Source: Pseudeuparius sepicola (Eukaryota > Arthropoda > Insecta > Coleoptera > Anthribidae). Taken from it: DNA of 64,000 bases. Positions within the stretch are counted from its first letter, which is position 1, and the number at the start of each line of letters is the position of its first letter. Position numbers and translations under genes: made by a program. Below are positions 55,651-64,000 of this stretch, in pieces. Below the pieces are notes generated by a model. The model was not told where the DNA came from, searched no databases, and was given only the letters and a program-made list of their open reading frames with translations. The stretch is taken from contig OY987303.1 of the NCBI GenBank assembly GCA_963920635.1, positions 42,841,223-42,905,222 of the forward strand, given 5' to 3'.

Positions 55651-55939
55651 GGTGGTACTAAATAACAGGTTTTCCAGCCAGAGAGTCGTTTATTTACAAT
55701 ATCATTACCAAATTTGTTATTTCCAAGCTTTCGCTCTGGATTGAGAGCTTCTTCAGGGAATTAACAAGTATCATTAATACATACTCTCCAATAATTTATA
55801 GGTGTAAAAATGGCCAAAAAAATAAAAATATAGTGGAAAATTTCTTTTTTACGTCGTTTGTAGAAAAATTTGCAAATAAAAAAATTAATATTATAAATAA
55901 ACGACTCTATGGCTGGAAAACCTGTTATTTAGTACCACC
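55651..55939. mobile_element. TA-flanked MITE, 289 bp, ~50-bp inverted ends
   Basis: GGTGGTACTAAATAACAGGT at the left is mirrored at the right, and the match continues through TTTTCCAGCCAGAGAGTCGT to TTTATAATAT. TA occurs at 55649-55650 and 55940-55941. The loop includes AAGCTTTCGCTCTGGATTGA, GAGCTTCTTCAGGG and CGTCGTTTGTAGAAAAATTT; the last word also occurs at ~43550 beside the Penelope-like relic. Confidence 0.85.
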
Positions 55940-55941
55940 TA

Positions 55942-56937
55942 CAAAAATTTAATTTAGATTAAACAAGATAGACGAGCCGAAGACATTTTAATAGAAAGGT
56001 ACAACAATTGGCATTTGTTCCACCAATTATTGAAAACTGGCAACATTGCAATGCTGTTTCTCCTGACAGGCACACAGGTTGCCACGTTTGACGTTCTAGA
56101 CAATAAAACCACGAAATTGTAGATTTCAGCCATAAAAAAAATTGAGCAACTTCGTCTTTAATTATCATAAATAAATAAGGGTTAAAGGCGTTGTTTCATT
56201 TATTACGTGTTATTTTGGTGCATCATCAAGACCTCTAAAGTGCAGAAAGTTGAAATTCACACTTTTTTTACGAAATTTCTTGAAAAAAGTGTGAAAAACT
56301 AAAAAAAAGTAGTAGATATGTGGTCCTTATTCGCTTTCGTATAAAACTAATAAATAACTAATGTTAAAATATCCACCGAAAAATAAAAATTTCTTTACCC
56401 CAAGTCCCAAATCTACGAATAGGTACATGTAAATAATGTTACATCATTTCCCCCATTGTCTGTCGCATAAAACGTCAACAAACGGATATATCCAGAGAAA
56501 TAACAAACAAAAAATAAAACAAAGTCGAAAAAGTCCAATATACATCTAAAGCATTAACATAAACAACGACAACACAATCCGTTGGGCGTCATCTTCGAAG
56601 GATCGTTGTCGGATTGGGCACAAATTTCAAGAAAATAAAGCGGACAGCCAATTAAAAAGGTAAATAGTTATGTGACAATTAATTGATATTTTTTATGTGA
56701 AACGATTGATGAAATGAATAATGCTCTTGAATTACTCTTTGAGCAGCTTTGTTTTCCATAAAAATGTTATATCAACTAGTACTGTTTACATAGTTAGGAC
56801 TTTGTAATTATGGCGACCTCGCCTGTGGCCTGTTGTAAATGATCAAAAATTCTACAGGAACAAAACATTGCGGTAGTGGAAGCCATTTCTATATGTTTTA
56901 TTTTTATTTACGTTTAGATGATAGTCTAAGAGCCAGC
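55942..56937. other. No gene recognised
   Basis: AT-rich sequence, no supported feature. Confidence 0.45.
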
Positions 56938-57019
56938 GTACAGTCGAGGACAGTTGGTATCGAACGACCTGAAGAGGTTTCTCGTGGCTATCGTTACAGG
57001 GCGCGCGGAGACGGCAACA
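56938..57019 (+). repeat. 82-bp GC-rich repeat, inverted partner at 62280-62361
   Basis: GTACAGTCG-x-GGACAGTTGG through GCGCGCGGAGACGGCAACA is the same in both copies at 81 of 82 positions, in opposite orientation 5.3 kb apart. All similarity stops sharply on both sides. The plus strand is open in more than one frame (for example TVGIERPEEVSRGYRYRARG). Unknown family. Confidence 0.85.
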
Positions 57020-57549
57020 GCGCGCGCCTTCGGCATCGGATGGTTCGAACGGGTGTCTTGTTCCGAGAATTCTTTGCAAGCGATTAAGCCGATGTCACCG
57101 AAAGAGTTAAAAAAAATTAAGGAATCAGTATTAAACTATTTATTAAAACAGTTCACAAGTATACAGTATGATTTTTTAAACTACCACCGCGATTTCCTCG
57201 CTTATTTTGCGCCCTACAAAAAAAACATGAGAAACAAAAAGGTGACAATTTTGGACAGCTAAGTGGCCCTGAAAAAGTAATCAACATCCATGGTCAACTT
57301 GTCGCGCAATATAAAAAAACCTCCAATTGAGCAAAATTATTAAATAGCCGTAACATACCTATTTATTTTAAGATACCGAAGAAAACTTTTATATTGAAAA
57401 TTGATGGCACTGAGAAGCTTTATGCAACTGGGTGCTCAGATAGTTTCTGAAAATTACACAGGCTCTTCGGCTCTGTTGAGGCCATTGTTTTAGTTATTAA
57501 AGGCCATTGTTTTAGTTTATTAAAGTAGTTATTTGGCTCCCTACTGAAA
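57020..57549. other. No gene recognised; stray copy of the next repeat
   Basis: 57236-57340 holds a diverged direct copy of the arm found at 57565-57650 (ATCCATGG-CAACTT-TCGCGCAATA). Otherwise AT-rich. Confidence 0.45.
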
Positions 57550-58035
57550 AATCTTAAGAAACAAAAACGTGTAAATTTTAGATAGTTGGTTAATGTTAAA
57601 AAAAGAAGTCGGTATCCATGGCCAACTTTTCGCGCAATACCAAAAAAAAACTTAAATCAACAAGAATCTGAAAACAATCAATTTATTTTGAAAGTCGAGG
57701 GAAAATTTTAATTGGAGATTAGCGGCAATTAGATCACGCAAGAACATTGACAAAAGAAAATTTTCATACAATTTGTACTAGTTTTCCCGCTAATTTGTTT
57801 AAAGTGTGAAGTCGAAATAGCAATTAAAAACATCAACAGTTATTCAAATTAAAGACAAATTTTCTCATATTAAAGATCTTGTTTGATCAAAAAAAAATTA
57901 AATAAATTGATAGTTTTGTTTTCACATTTTTGTCGACTTGAGTTTTTTTTTGTATTGCGTGAAAAGTTGGTTATGGATGCCGATTTATTTTTTAACATCA
58001 CCTAGCCGTCTAAAATTGCCATATTTATTATGCTT
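57550..58035. mobile_element. Inverted-repeat unit, ~100-bp arms
   Basis: GGTATCCATGGCCAACTTTT then CGCGCAATACCAAAAAAAAA (57611-57650) is mirrored by TTTTTTTTGTATTGCGTGAA then AAGTTGGTTATGGATGCC (57945-57980). No coding sequence. Likely a MITE, target duplication not found. Confidence 0.6.
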
Positions 58036-58288
58036 ATATAAGCTTACTTACATAAAAAAATATATTTAATGCAGTGATAGGGCCAAAGCGAAAAATGTTT
58101 TTCAAATAAATCAAAGTGTGCCAATTGTTTCTAAAATTGGTAGTATGGAGTATCCTTTACTTTTGAACAACTTTTCCTAGCAACTTATTTCCACATAAGA
58201 AATGTTAGCAAAGTTTTTATCAAGAGTAACTTTTTGCGGTAAAATTAAAGATAAGAAAGTGTTCCTATTCAACACCTCTTCTGTGGAC

Positions 58289-58541
58289 ATACTGTATATA
58301 CATAGTGTATTTGGAAATGAAAGGAAGGTTTATGGCTTATTATAAATATAAATGCAAATTCTTTATCAGAGGCTCGAGAGTCCGTCATAAAATACTACAT
58401 AACTCGCCCGAATATTAATTTGCGTATTTATCCTCATCAGATTTTTAGCAAAAGAGCACGCCACTGAAATGGTCGAATTTTCCTTCTCAATCAATATTTA
58501 TGGCCTCCTTTCATTTCCAAATACACTAAGTATAGTTGTCA
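58289..58541. mobile_element. Small MITE, ~43-bp inverted ends
   Basis: CATAGTGTATTTGGAAATGA at the left faces TCATTTCCAAATACACTAAG at the right, extending to AAAGGAAGG/CCTCCTTT. The interior has no gene. No clear target duplication. Confidence 0.7.
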
Positions 58542-58942
58542 GCGGTTTTAGACATTAAGTTAATAAATATTTTGCGTTGCAACAAAAATGTATTTTTATG
58601 TTATAATAAAAAAATATGTAGTAACACTAAAAATATATTTAGCTAATAACCCTAGAATTAAAAAAGTTAATTAAAAGGATTTTCATAAATTATTCTTTTC
58701 TTTGCAAAATAAGTATTTGTTCCAACATTTAGTTGTTAGGTCTCGTAGTCCTAAACATAAATGATTATAAAATAAAAGGGGTGTCCCTTTTATTTATTTT
58801 TTCTTATTTTTGAAGAAATTGGTCAGAAGTTTTAATAAATTGGTTTTCGTGGTGCTGCAATGCTCCATTGTTTCTCATAAAATGCCCTTCAACAGATAAA
58901 TGAGATTAGGGGGTCACAGACATAAAATTACCCTTGTAACTT

Positions 58943-59498
58943 AATAGAGAGTTATTGCAGAAACTGTTTTTGGCATTAAGCAGTATTTAAGACGACCTTA
59001 TTTGAATACTCTCATACGTTATTTATGATTCTGACAATAGTTATTGCAAGTCGTAATTTATGTATCCAAATTAAGGGCTTGTTTACGTTTACTTTATTGT
59101 TTTGTATTTCTACACTTTCACTAGAATATTATGTGCTTTTATAATTTTGCTCCGGAAAAAACTGGGAAAACAGCCAAATAACCACGGAACACCAAGGTGA
59201 AAGACTAATGAAAACAAACAAGGTGCAAACGCAAACAAGCAACGAACATTTTAGGTTAAGTCCTACTTTCACAGAACACTAGCGTTTTCTGACAAATCAG
59301 AATTTATTTTAAGAATTGTGACAAATAAGGTAAAAATAACGTATATTATGGTATACACAATAAACAAAAATAAAGGAAAATAACCTTATTATGGACGACC
59401 TTATGTCAAACTACGACTGCGCATGCTCAAATGTCAAAATAACGTCAAAAAAGAGCGCGACGTTATTTATTTCTGCAATAACTCTCTATTATTTAAAT
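58943..59498. mobile_element. Inverted-repeat pair, possible ~560-bp MITE
   Basis: AATAGAGAGTTATTGCAGAAA (58944 on) is exactly mirrored by TTTCTGCAATAACTCTCTATT (59474-59494); further in, the arms do not match. The flanks do not show a convincing duplication. Within it 59391-59603 has a short open frame with no domain, overlapping the right end. Confidence 0.55.
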
Positions 59499-59499
59499 T

Positions 59500-59780
59500 G
59501 CATACCTTTATCAATAACATCAGAAGACACACAGCAGGGACACGTGTCAAGCTTTACACACCTCCCTGGACCTCAATGTGATTACCTGGATAAAATAAAA
59601 TAATTTCAGGTGATTGAGGACTTCCACAAGCTGGATATAATGATTACGAAGTTTTATTAGAACCACCGACACAGGAAGAATCCGAAAAAACTATAAACCC
59701 ATTAAAATCTTTATGACTATAACATAATTAAATAAAGGCAAGAAATCAAATGCATTTTCCATTATTATATTATATGTATA
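59500..59780. other. 3' flank of the Tc1 gene
   Basis: AT-rich. I could not locate a convincing Tc1 inverted end on this side. Confidence 0.4.
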
Positions 59781-60794
59781 TTAATATTTAGTATACCCAC
59801 CTTGGGATAGGATGACTTTCTGAACTCTCCTGCTCATCGAATCTATGAGTTGGCAGCAGAGATCATGGGTTACGACTTCATCCCACGTTTGTTGAATCTT
59901 CTGCCAAAGTGCCTCCCTATTTTCGGGTACGAAGTTCTCCATTGTCCGCGCCATTCTGCCCCACACATTCTCAATGGGATTCAAGTCAGGACTCTTCGCC
60001 GGCCATTGCAACTTTTCTACGTTGTTTTCGGTGAACCATTCGCGAACTATTCTTGCTGTATGCACAGGAGCATTATCATGCTGGAAAACGAAGCCATCGG
60101 GATACATTTCCGTTGCAGTTGGTAACAATCCGCCTTCGAGTATCTCGCAATAGCGAGCTGCTGTGAAGCGGTCGTCGATTCTCCAACAAATGCCAGGTCC
60201 ACGGTAGCTTATCCAGGCCCATATGTTGACGGAAAAATGCCCACTCCTTTTCCTGGGTGACACAAATCTTTCGTCATATCTTGAACTCACCGAAGGTCTA
60301 TATACTCGCACTTTGCCATTGTAATGGCTTTGAAAGATCTTTTCGTCGCTAAATATTACCTTCTCCCAATAATGTGGCGGTAAACGCTGAAACTCTCGGC
60401 ATATCTGCAACCTGACTTCCTTATTAGCCTCGGTCAGCTGAATTTTGTTGCTGGCCGTGCGAGATTTCAGATTGGCTGCATCTAATCTCCTTCGGGCAGT
60501 TCTAACACTTGCTGGAAATTGTGTTGCAGATACTGCTTCAACGGCGGATTTAAACGGATTTGCAAGGCAAAAATTAGCTAGTTGCTCATCTTGTTGGTCA
60601 GACGTAATTTTCACATTTCCTCCTCTATGTATGTTTTCCACGCTTCCGGTTTCGTCATATTTCTTCTTTATATTGAAAATGGTGCTTTTAGATACACCAA
60701 ATTCTTCGGCCAGTCGGGAAATAGCCCAACCATTTTCTAGTTTGGCGATGATACGGTGCTTGACGGATTCACTCAAACGAGGCATAACGAACAC
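59781..60794 (-). CDS. Tc1-type DD34E transposase, intact 337-residue frame
   Basis: Complete frame from ATG (60794; an inner MPRLSES at 60785 is an alternative start) to stop at 59781. The N-terminal helix-turn-helix pair is at residues 8-60 (VKHRIIAKLENGWAISRLAE, FGVSKSTIFNIKKKYDETGS) and a second binding part lies at ~60-125 (RRRLDAANLKSRTASNKIQL). The catalytic core has VIFSDEKIF (first aspartate), FQHDNAPVHTARIVREWFTE (second) and SPDLNPIENVWG (glutamate), with 34 residues between the last two: DD34E. Length matches active Tc1 transposases (~340). It excises and inserts at TA. No stop or frameshift, unlike every other transposase here. Inverted ends not found by eye, so a host-recruited copy cannot be excluded. 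Confidence 0.92.
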   Translation of the reverse strand: MFVMPRLSESVKHRIIAKLENGWAISRLAEEFGVSKSTIFNIKKKYDETGSVENIHRGGNVKITSDQQDEQLANFCLANPFKSAVEAVSATQFPASVRTARRRLDAANLKSRTASNKIQLTEANKEVRLQICREFQRLPPHYWEKVIFSDEKIFQSHYNGKVRVYRPSVSSRYDERFVSPRKRSGHFSVNIWAWISYRGPGICWRIDDRFTAARYCEILEGGLLPTATEMYPDGFVFQHDNAPVHTARIVREWFTENNVEKLQWPAKSPDLNPIENVWGRMARTMENFVPENREALWQKIQQTWDEVVTHDLCCQLIDSMSRRVQKVILSQGGYTKY

Positions 60795-60820
60795 TGTTAG
60801 TTACTCTCTCGAATTAGGAT

Positions 60821-60861
60821 ACTGACTAAATAATTTTAGCCCACCCACCTTAGTATTTATA
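60821..60861 (-). promoter_or_regulatory. Candidate core promoter of the Tc1 gene
   Basis: On the minus strand TATAAATA (60861-60854) precedes a TCAGT initiator-like word (60825-60821) by just under 40 bp, slightly more than usual, and the start codon follows 27 bp later. Reasonable but unproven. Confidence 0.4.
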
Positions 60862-61084
60862 CAAAGGGCTAGGAGCAGGTATAATCGATATTTTCAAAAT
60901 CTACATCCAATTCAATATTACAATTATTAAGTTAATCCCCTAAATTTAGTTATATTAAGTGCAGGTAGGTATAATTAATAAATACCTATTTAAAAAGATA
61001 TAAATATCTATGCTAAAATATTTCAACTCAGGTAATCCGATAATCCATTAATTTTGTGCCATACATTTTCTAATTAATATTAAG

Positions 61085-61893
61085 AGCCCCCATATCTACT
61101 TTTAAACATATTATACAAATCCTTGAAATCTTTAATTTTTGAGATAATCGCTTGATCTGTTTTTTGTCCGAAAGGACTTCAAAAGCCGCTTATTTTAGCA
61201 ATCCTGCCATTTTCAAATTGCAAATCCAGGGCCGGCTACGATTTTTTTATTCCCCCGATTTTCACAAAAACCATTTAGCCATTTTTTTATTTAAAATCTG
61301 ACACCACAGCGTCAATCAGGACAGTCGAAAACCCTTTATATACCAAATTTGAACAAAAAATATAGAGAGAGTTCTATTCTACAGGATGTCAAAATTGAGC
61401 AAAATAGGAAATTTAAAGAAACCTCTTCAGGCATCTCTGGCGAGTCAAGTCATAAAAATTCAGCATTTTCAGATGGGGCAGAGAAAAATACCCTGTATTG
61501 AATCTTTGCACACCAACACTTTGAGTGGTTCTGTTGACAATTAAACTATTTTGACGGGATTCCATGGCACACTTGACTCGCCAAATGCCTGTAAATTTCC
61601 TATTTTGCTGAACCTTGACATCCTGTAGAATAGATCTCTCTCTAAATTCTTTGTTCAAATTTGGTATATAAAGGGGTTTTAGGGGGATCCTGATTAACGC
61701 TGTATTGGTAGATTTTAAATAAAAAAACACTCAAAAATCGTAGCCGGACCTGGATTTGCCTTTTGAAAATGATAGGAAGGCTAAAAGAAGCGATTTTTGA
61801 AGGCCTTTCACACAAAGAATGTTCAGGGATTATCTCCAAAAATAAAGATTTTATTAATTTGCATATGTTTAAAAGTAGACACCCTGTATATTA
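61085..61893. mobile_element. Foldback element, ~350-bp arms
   Basis: Symmetric blocks can be followed from the ends inward: TCTACTTTTAAACATAT / ATATGTTTAAAAGTAGA, CATTTTCAAATTGCAAATCC / GGATTTGCCTTTTGAAAATG, GGCCGGCTACGATTTTT / AAAAATCGTAGCCGG, and ACCAAATTTGAACAAAAAAT / TTTGTTCAAATTTGGTAT. The right end finishes GACACCCTGTATA, the usual ACAGGGTGTC end. Arms differ noticeably, so it is old. No gene. Part of an arm recurs at 39262-39430. Confidence 0.75.
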
Positions 61894-62279
61894 AATTATT
61901 GTTTTTGAGAAATTCTTCGGAATTCTATTGTGGCTCAAATTGACTATGGATTTACCTAATTTCATATTCCTAATTAATACAGGGTGCTGGCAGCAAAGGA
62001 AGGAAACTCGAGAAAAAGCAACTTTTATTGTGGTGTTGATTCTAATCTCAGCCTTGATATTTATTATTTTTTTATTTCATTATCATAAATACTAGACGGT
62101 ATAGTAACATGATAAAATAGTACGAAATATTAAATACCAACACTGGGGTTGGAATTATTACCAGCACAAAGTTGCATTTTCCTCGAATTTTGTTCCTTTG
62201 CTGTGAGAGGCTGGAGGCTGTAATTTGCATTTTATGGTTCTATTTTTAGCAGACCGGCCGGCTGCAGACTCCAGCGCGA
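61894..62279. other. No gene recognised; stray MITE end
   Basis: TACAGGGTGCTGGCAGCAAA then GGAAACTCGAGAAAA at 61978-62015 resembles the text before the foldback at 24967-24997 (GGGTGTCTATTTAAGAAGGG, AAACTCGAGAAAA). Confidence 0.5.
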
Positions 62280-62361
62280 TGTTGCCGTCTCCGCGCGCCC
62301 TGTAACGATAGCCACGAGAAACCTCTTCAGGTCGTTCGATACCAACTGTCCGCGACTGTAC
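62280..62361 (-). repeat. 82-bp GC-rich repeat, partner of 56938-57019
   Basis: Reverse complement of the first copy with one mismatch. Confidence 0.85.
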
Positions 62362-62739
62362 ATGTTCTAGAGATGATTTAGTTAAGGCCTATTTTTTGCA
62401 AGGATGTTGGGGGGGGCATAACTAAGTGTCATCCGCGAGGATTAACCCTGACTCCAGTCATAAGGTGGTGGCAGAACGCCCCTTACTGGTAAAAAAATTG
62501 CATCTTTTTATTATTTAGTTAAGGCTGAAATGTTTTCCAGCGCACCACTGATGGCCCGCATTTATCGATAAAATATTTGCAGAACGATTGGCCAGTCATA
62601 AGGGGGTGGCAGATCACCCCCAAGATGTCGTGTGAACAATGAACTTTTTATTATTTAGTTAAGTTTAATTTTTTAATATGTTGTTATGACAACTATTTCA
62701 AGTGTAATTGCCAATTTGCAGAACAAAATGGCGGTATAT

Positions 62740-63705
62740 AAGAAACTTTCATGCAAATCGCAATTATTTGGAAAATTTCACCATTTACTTGAAATAATAA
62801 AAATAATTATGAGTTAACATTACGATGTTTTTTGAAATATTTTTATTTATTTCTTGTAGGTATGTTAATGATTCGACAAATATTATTGTATATATTTTTC
62901 ATTTATTTACATCGTAGAACTTCAATAATTTAGATTTTGTTTAAAACGTTTTTTGTAACTGTTTTCATGCCAATCGGTTTTCCACTTATTATAATACTAC
63001 AATTAAAATATTATATATCATATTTGGGGTGCTCAATCGACACTAATTATATTGTTCTCAAATTAGTGTCCTTATAAAAATCAGATACCACGAGTGCGCC
63101 ACAAAAAAATTGATATTCGAGCATGAATGTAAAAATATTTGCAAATTATTTTTTTTATCTTCACTAAGCTTTGTTCCACTAATTCTAATAAAGTTTGTTC
63201 TTATTTTCCAATCACTATTTTCTATGAATAACTGAAGACTTGAAAACAAAAATTTCCGTTAATTTTTTGACAAAAATCCGTATTTGTTGGTTTGAAGTTC
63301 TTATACCTACAGTTTTCCGTAAAAAGATTCTCCAGAAATTACTTTAAAACTCTTAGTAGGGCTATTTTATTCAAGTGTTGATTTTATAAATAGAAAAATT
63401 TTACATGGAACGTCTCTCCTTAAAACAAAATGTAGAACATGTCCCCCCAAATATATTTGCACATCATTACGGAACACCCGTATATCTTGAGCTTTTCAAG
63501 TACAAGCAAGAAAAAATGCAAATATTTCGTTGTATAGACTCCATAGACAGAGGCTAAATAATGAAAAAAGTGCACCTTATCATCAGTTATCGTCTTCCAA
63601 TTAGAAAGAAGAAGTAGAACATTGTCAACTCATAATTATTTTTATTGTTTCAAGTAAATGGTGAAATTTTTCAAATAATAATTGCGATTTGCATGAAAGT
63701 TTCTT
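62740..63705. mobile_element. Inverted-repeat unit, ~80-bp arms, ~800-bp loop
   Basis: AAGAAACTTTCATGCAAATC (62740 on) and GATTTGCATGAAAGTTTCTT (to 63705) are outer ends; the arms continue to GAGTTAACA (62819) and TGTCAACTC (63623). The loop has an inner stem GACACTAATT (63039-63048) / AATTAGTGTC (63061-63070). No coding sequence. No target duplication seen. Confidence 0.75.
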
Positions 63706-64000
63706 ACGCTGCGTGTCAGTCACAGCCGCTACGGAAAAGCGCCGGCGCGGCGGAGCGCAACCGTTAAATCTCCCCGCTGCGTGGCGCACTATAGGTGGTG
63801 CTGAACCCGCCCAGTATTTTACAGATGATGTTTTGTTCTGCTAAATGTCATTTTCATAAAGAAAATACTTTTTTTACAATATCTCAGAAACTAAACGAGA
63901 TACACTAAGGTATCAAAAAACCTTTTTTATTGGAAATTCAATTCTCTACACAATTGGTTCCTACTCCTATGCTCGTATTTTGTACAGTTCTGAAGATATT
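63706..64000. other. GC-rich patch, then AT-rich end of window
   Basis: 63706-63830 is clearly GC-rich (CGCCGGCGCGGCGGAGCGCA) with no frame or domain I recognise; it may be the end of another element that is cut by the inverted-repeat unit. The remainder shows nothing. Confidence 0.45.

Noticed and set aside
57038..57050. tRNA B-box (GGTTCGAACGG) as a sign of a tRNA or SINE
   Set aside because: No A box at the right distance and no cloverleaf could be drawn.
60445..60825. 126-residue plus-strand frame
   Set aside because: Opposite-strand shadow of the intact Tc1 transposase.

Overview
This is AT-rich nuclear DNA of an arthropod, most likely an insect. The evidence is the transposon set (intron-bearing Tc1/mariner relatives, hAT, MULE with a FLYWCH-like finger, Penelope-like, Copia, a Jockey/CR1-type LINE), GT-AG introns of 100-800 bp, and no bacterial gene layout. 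I find no host gene I can name. Almost everything I can explain is mobile DNA, in several nested layers, together with many inverted-repeat (foldback) units. The species cannot be read from the sequence.

Layout. 1-2900: no gene; a dispersed repeat at 22-203 has a partner at 46391-46562. 2934-14209: a decayed Copia retrotransposon, split by a 5469-bp foldback element (3405-8873, perfect 31-bp inverted ends, 8-bp target duplication, two satellite arrays of the same monomer in opposite orientation) and by a 5'-truncated LINE (11229-12945). 14682-16861: a second foldback-like unit built from ~61-bp repeats. 17611-19113 and 47416-51231: two broken copies of a two-exon Myb/SANT-like gene with the same outer boundaries. 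19741-22485: a DNA transposon with 31-bp inverted ends, a 6-bp target duplication and a broken transposase-like gene carrying a DSCGGQNKN motif. 23018-23522: a deleted Tc1 element. 24998-25764: a foldback MITE. 25772-29133: a MULE-type element with inserted hAT and other MITEs and a Penelope-like relic. 33150-33780: nested palindromes. 34438-38044: a DD41D Tc1/mariner-group element with a three-exon transposase and a ~1-kb inner palindrome. 38294-40443: a nearly intact DDE transposase-like gene with an 800-bp intron that holds a MITE. 42380-44190: LINE and Penelope-like relics. 52653-53455 and 54374-55395: two internally deleted hAT elements with exact 8-bp duplications. 55651-59500: several MITEs. 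59781-60794: one uninterrupted 337-residue Tc1 transposase, the only clearly intact gene in the window. 61085-63705: more foldbacks.

How it fits together. The region acts as a landing zone in which old elements have been hit by younger ones; exact target duplications let the order be read at several points. Points most worth follow-up are the satellite-armed foldback at 3405-8873, the 6-bp-duplication transposon at 19741-22485, the inverted repeat at 36371-37443, the paired Myb/SANT units, and the intact Tc1 gene. Superfamily names rest on motifs recognised by eye, without a database search.
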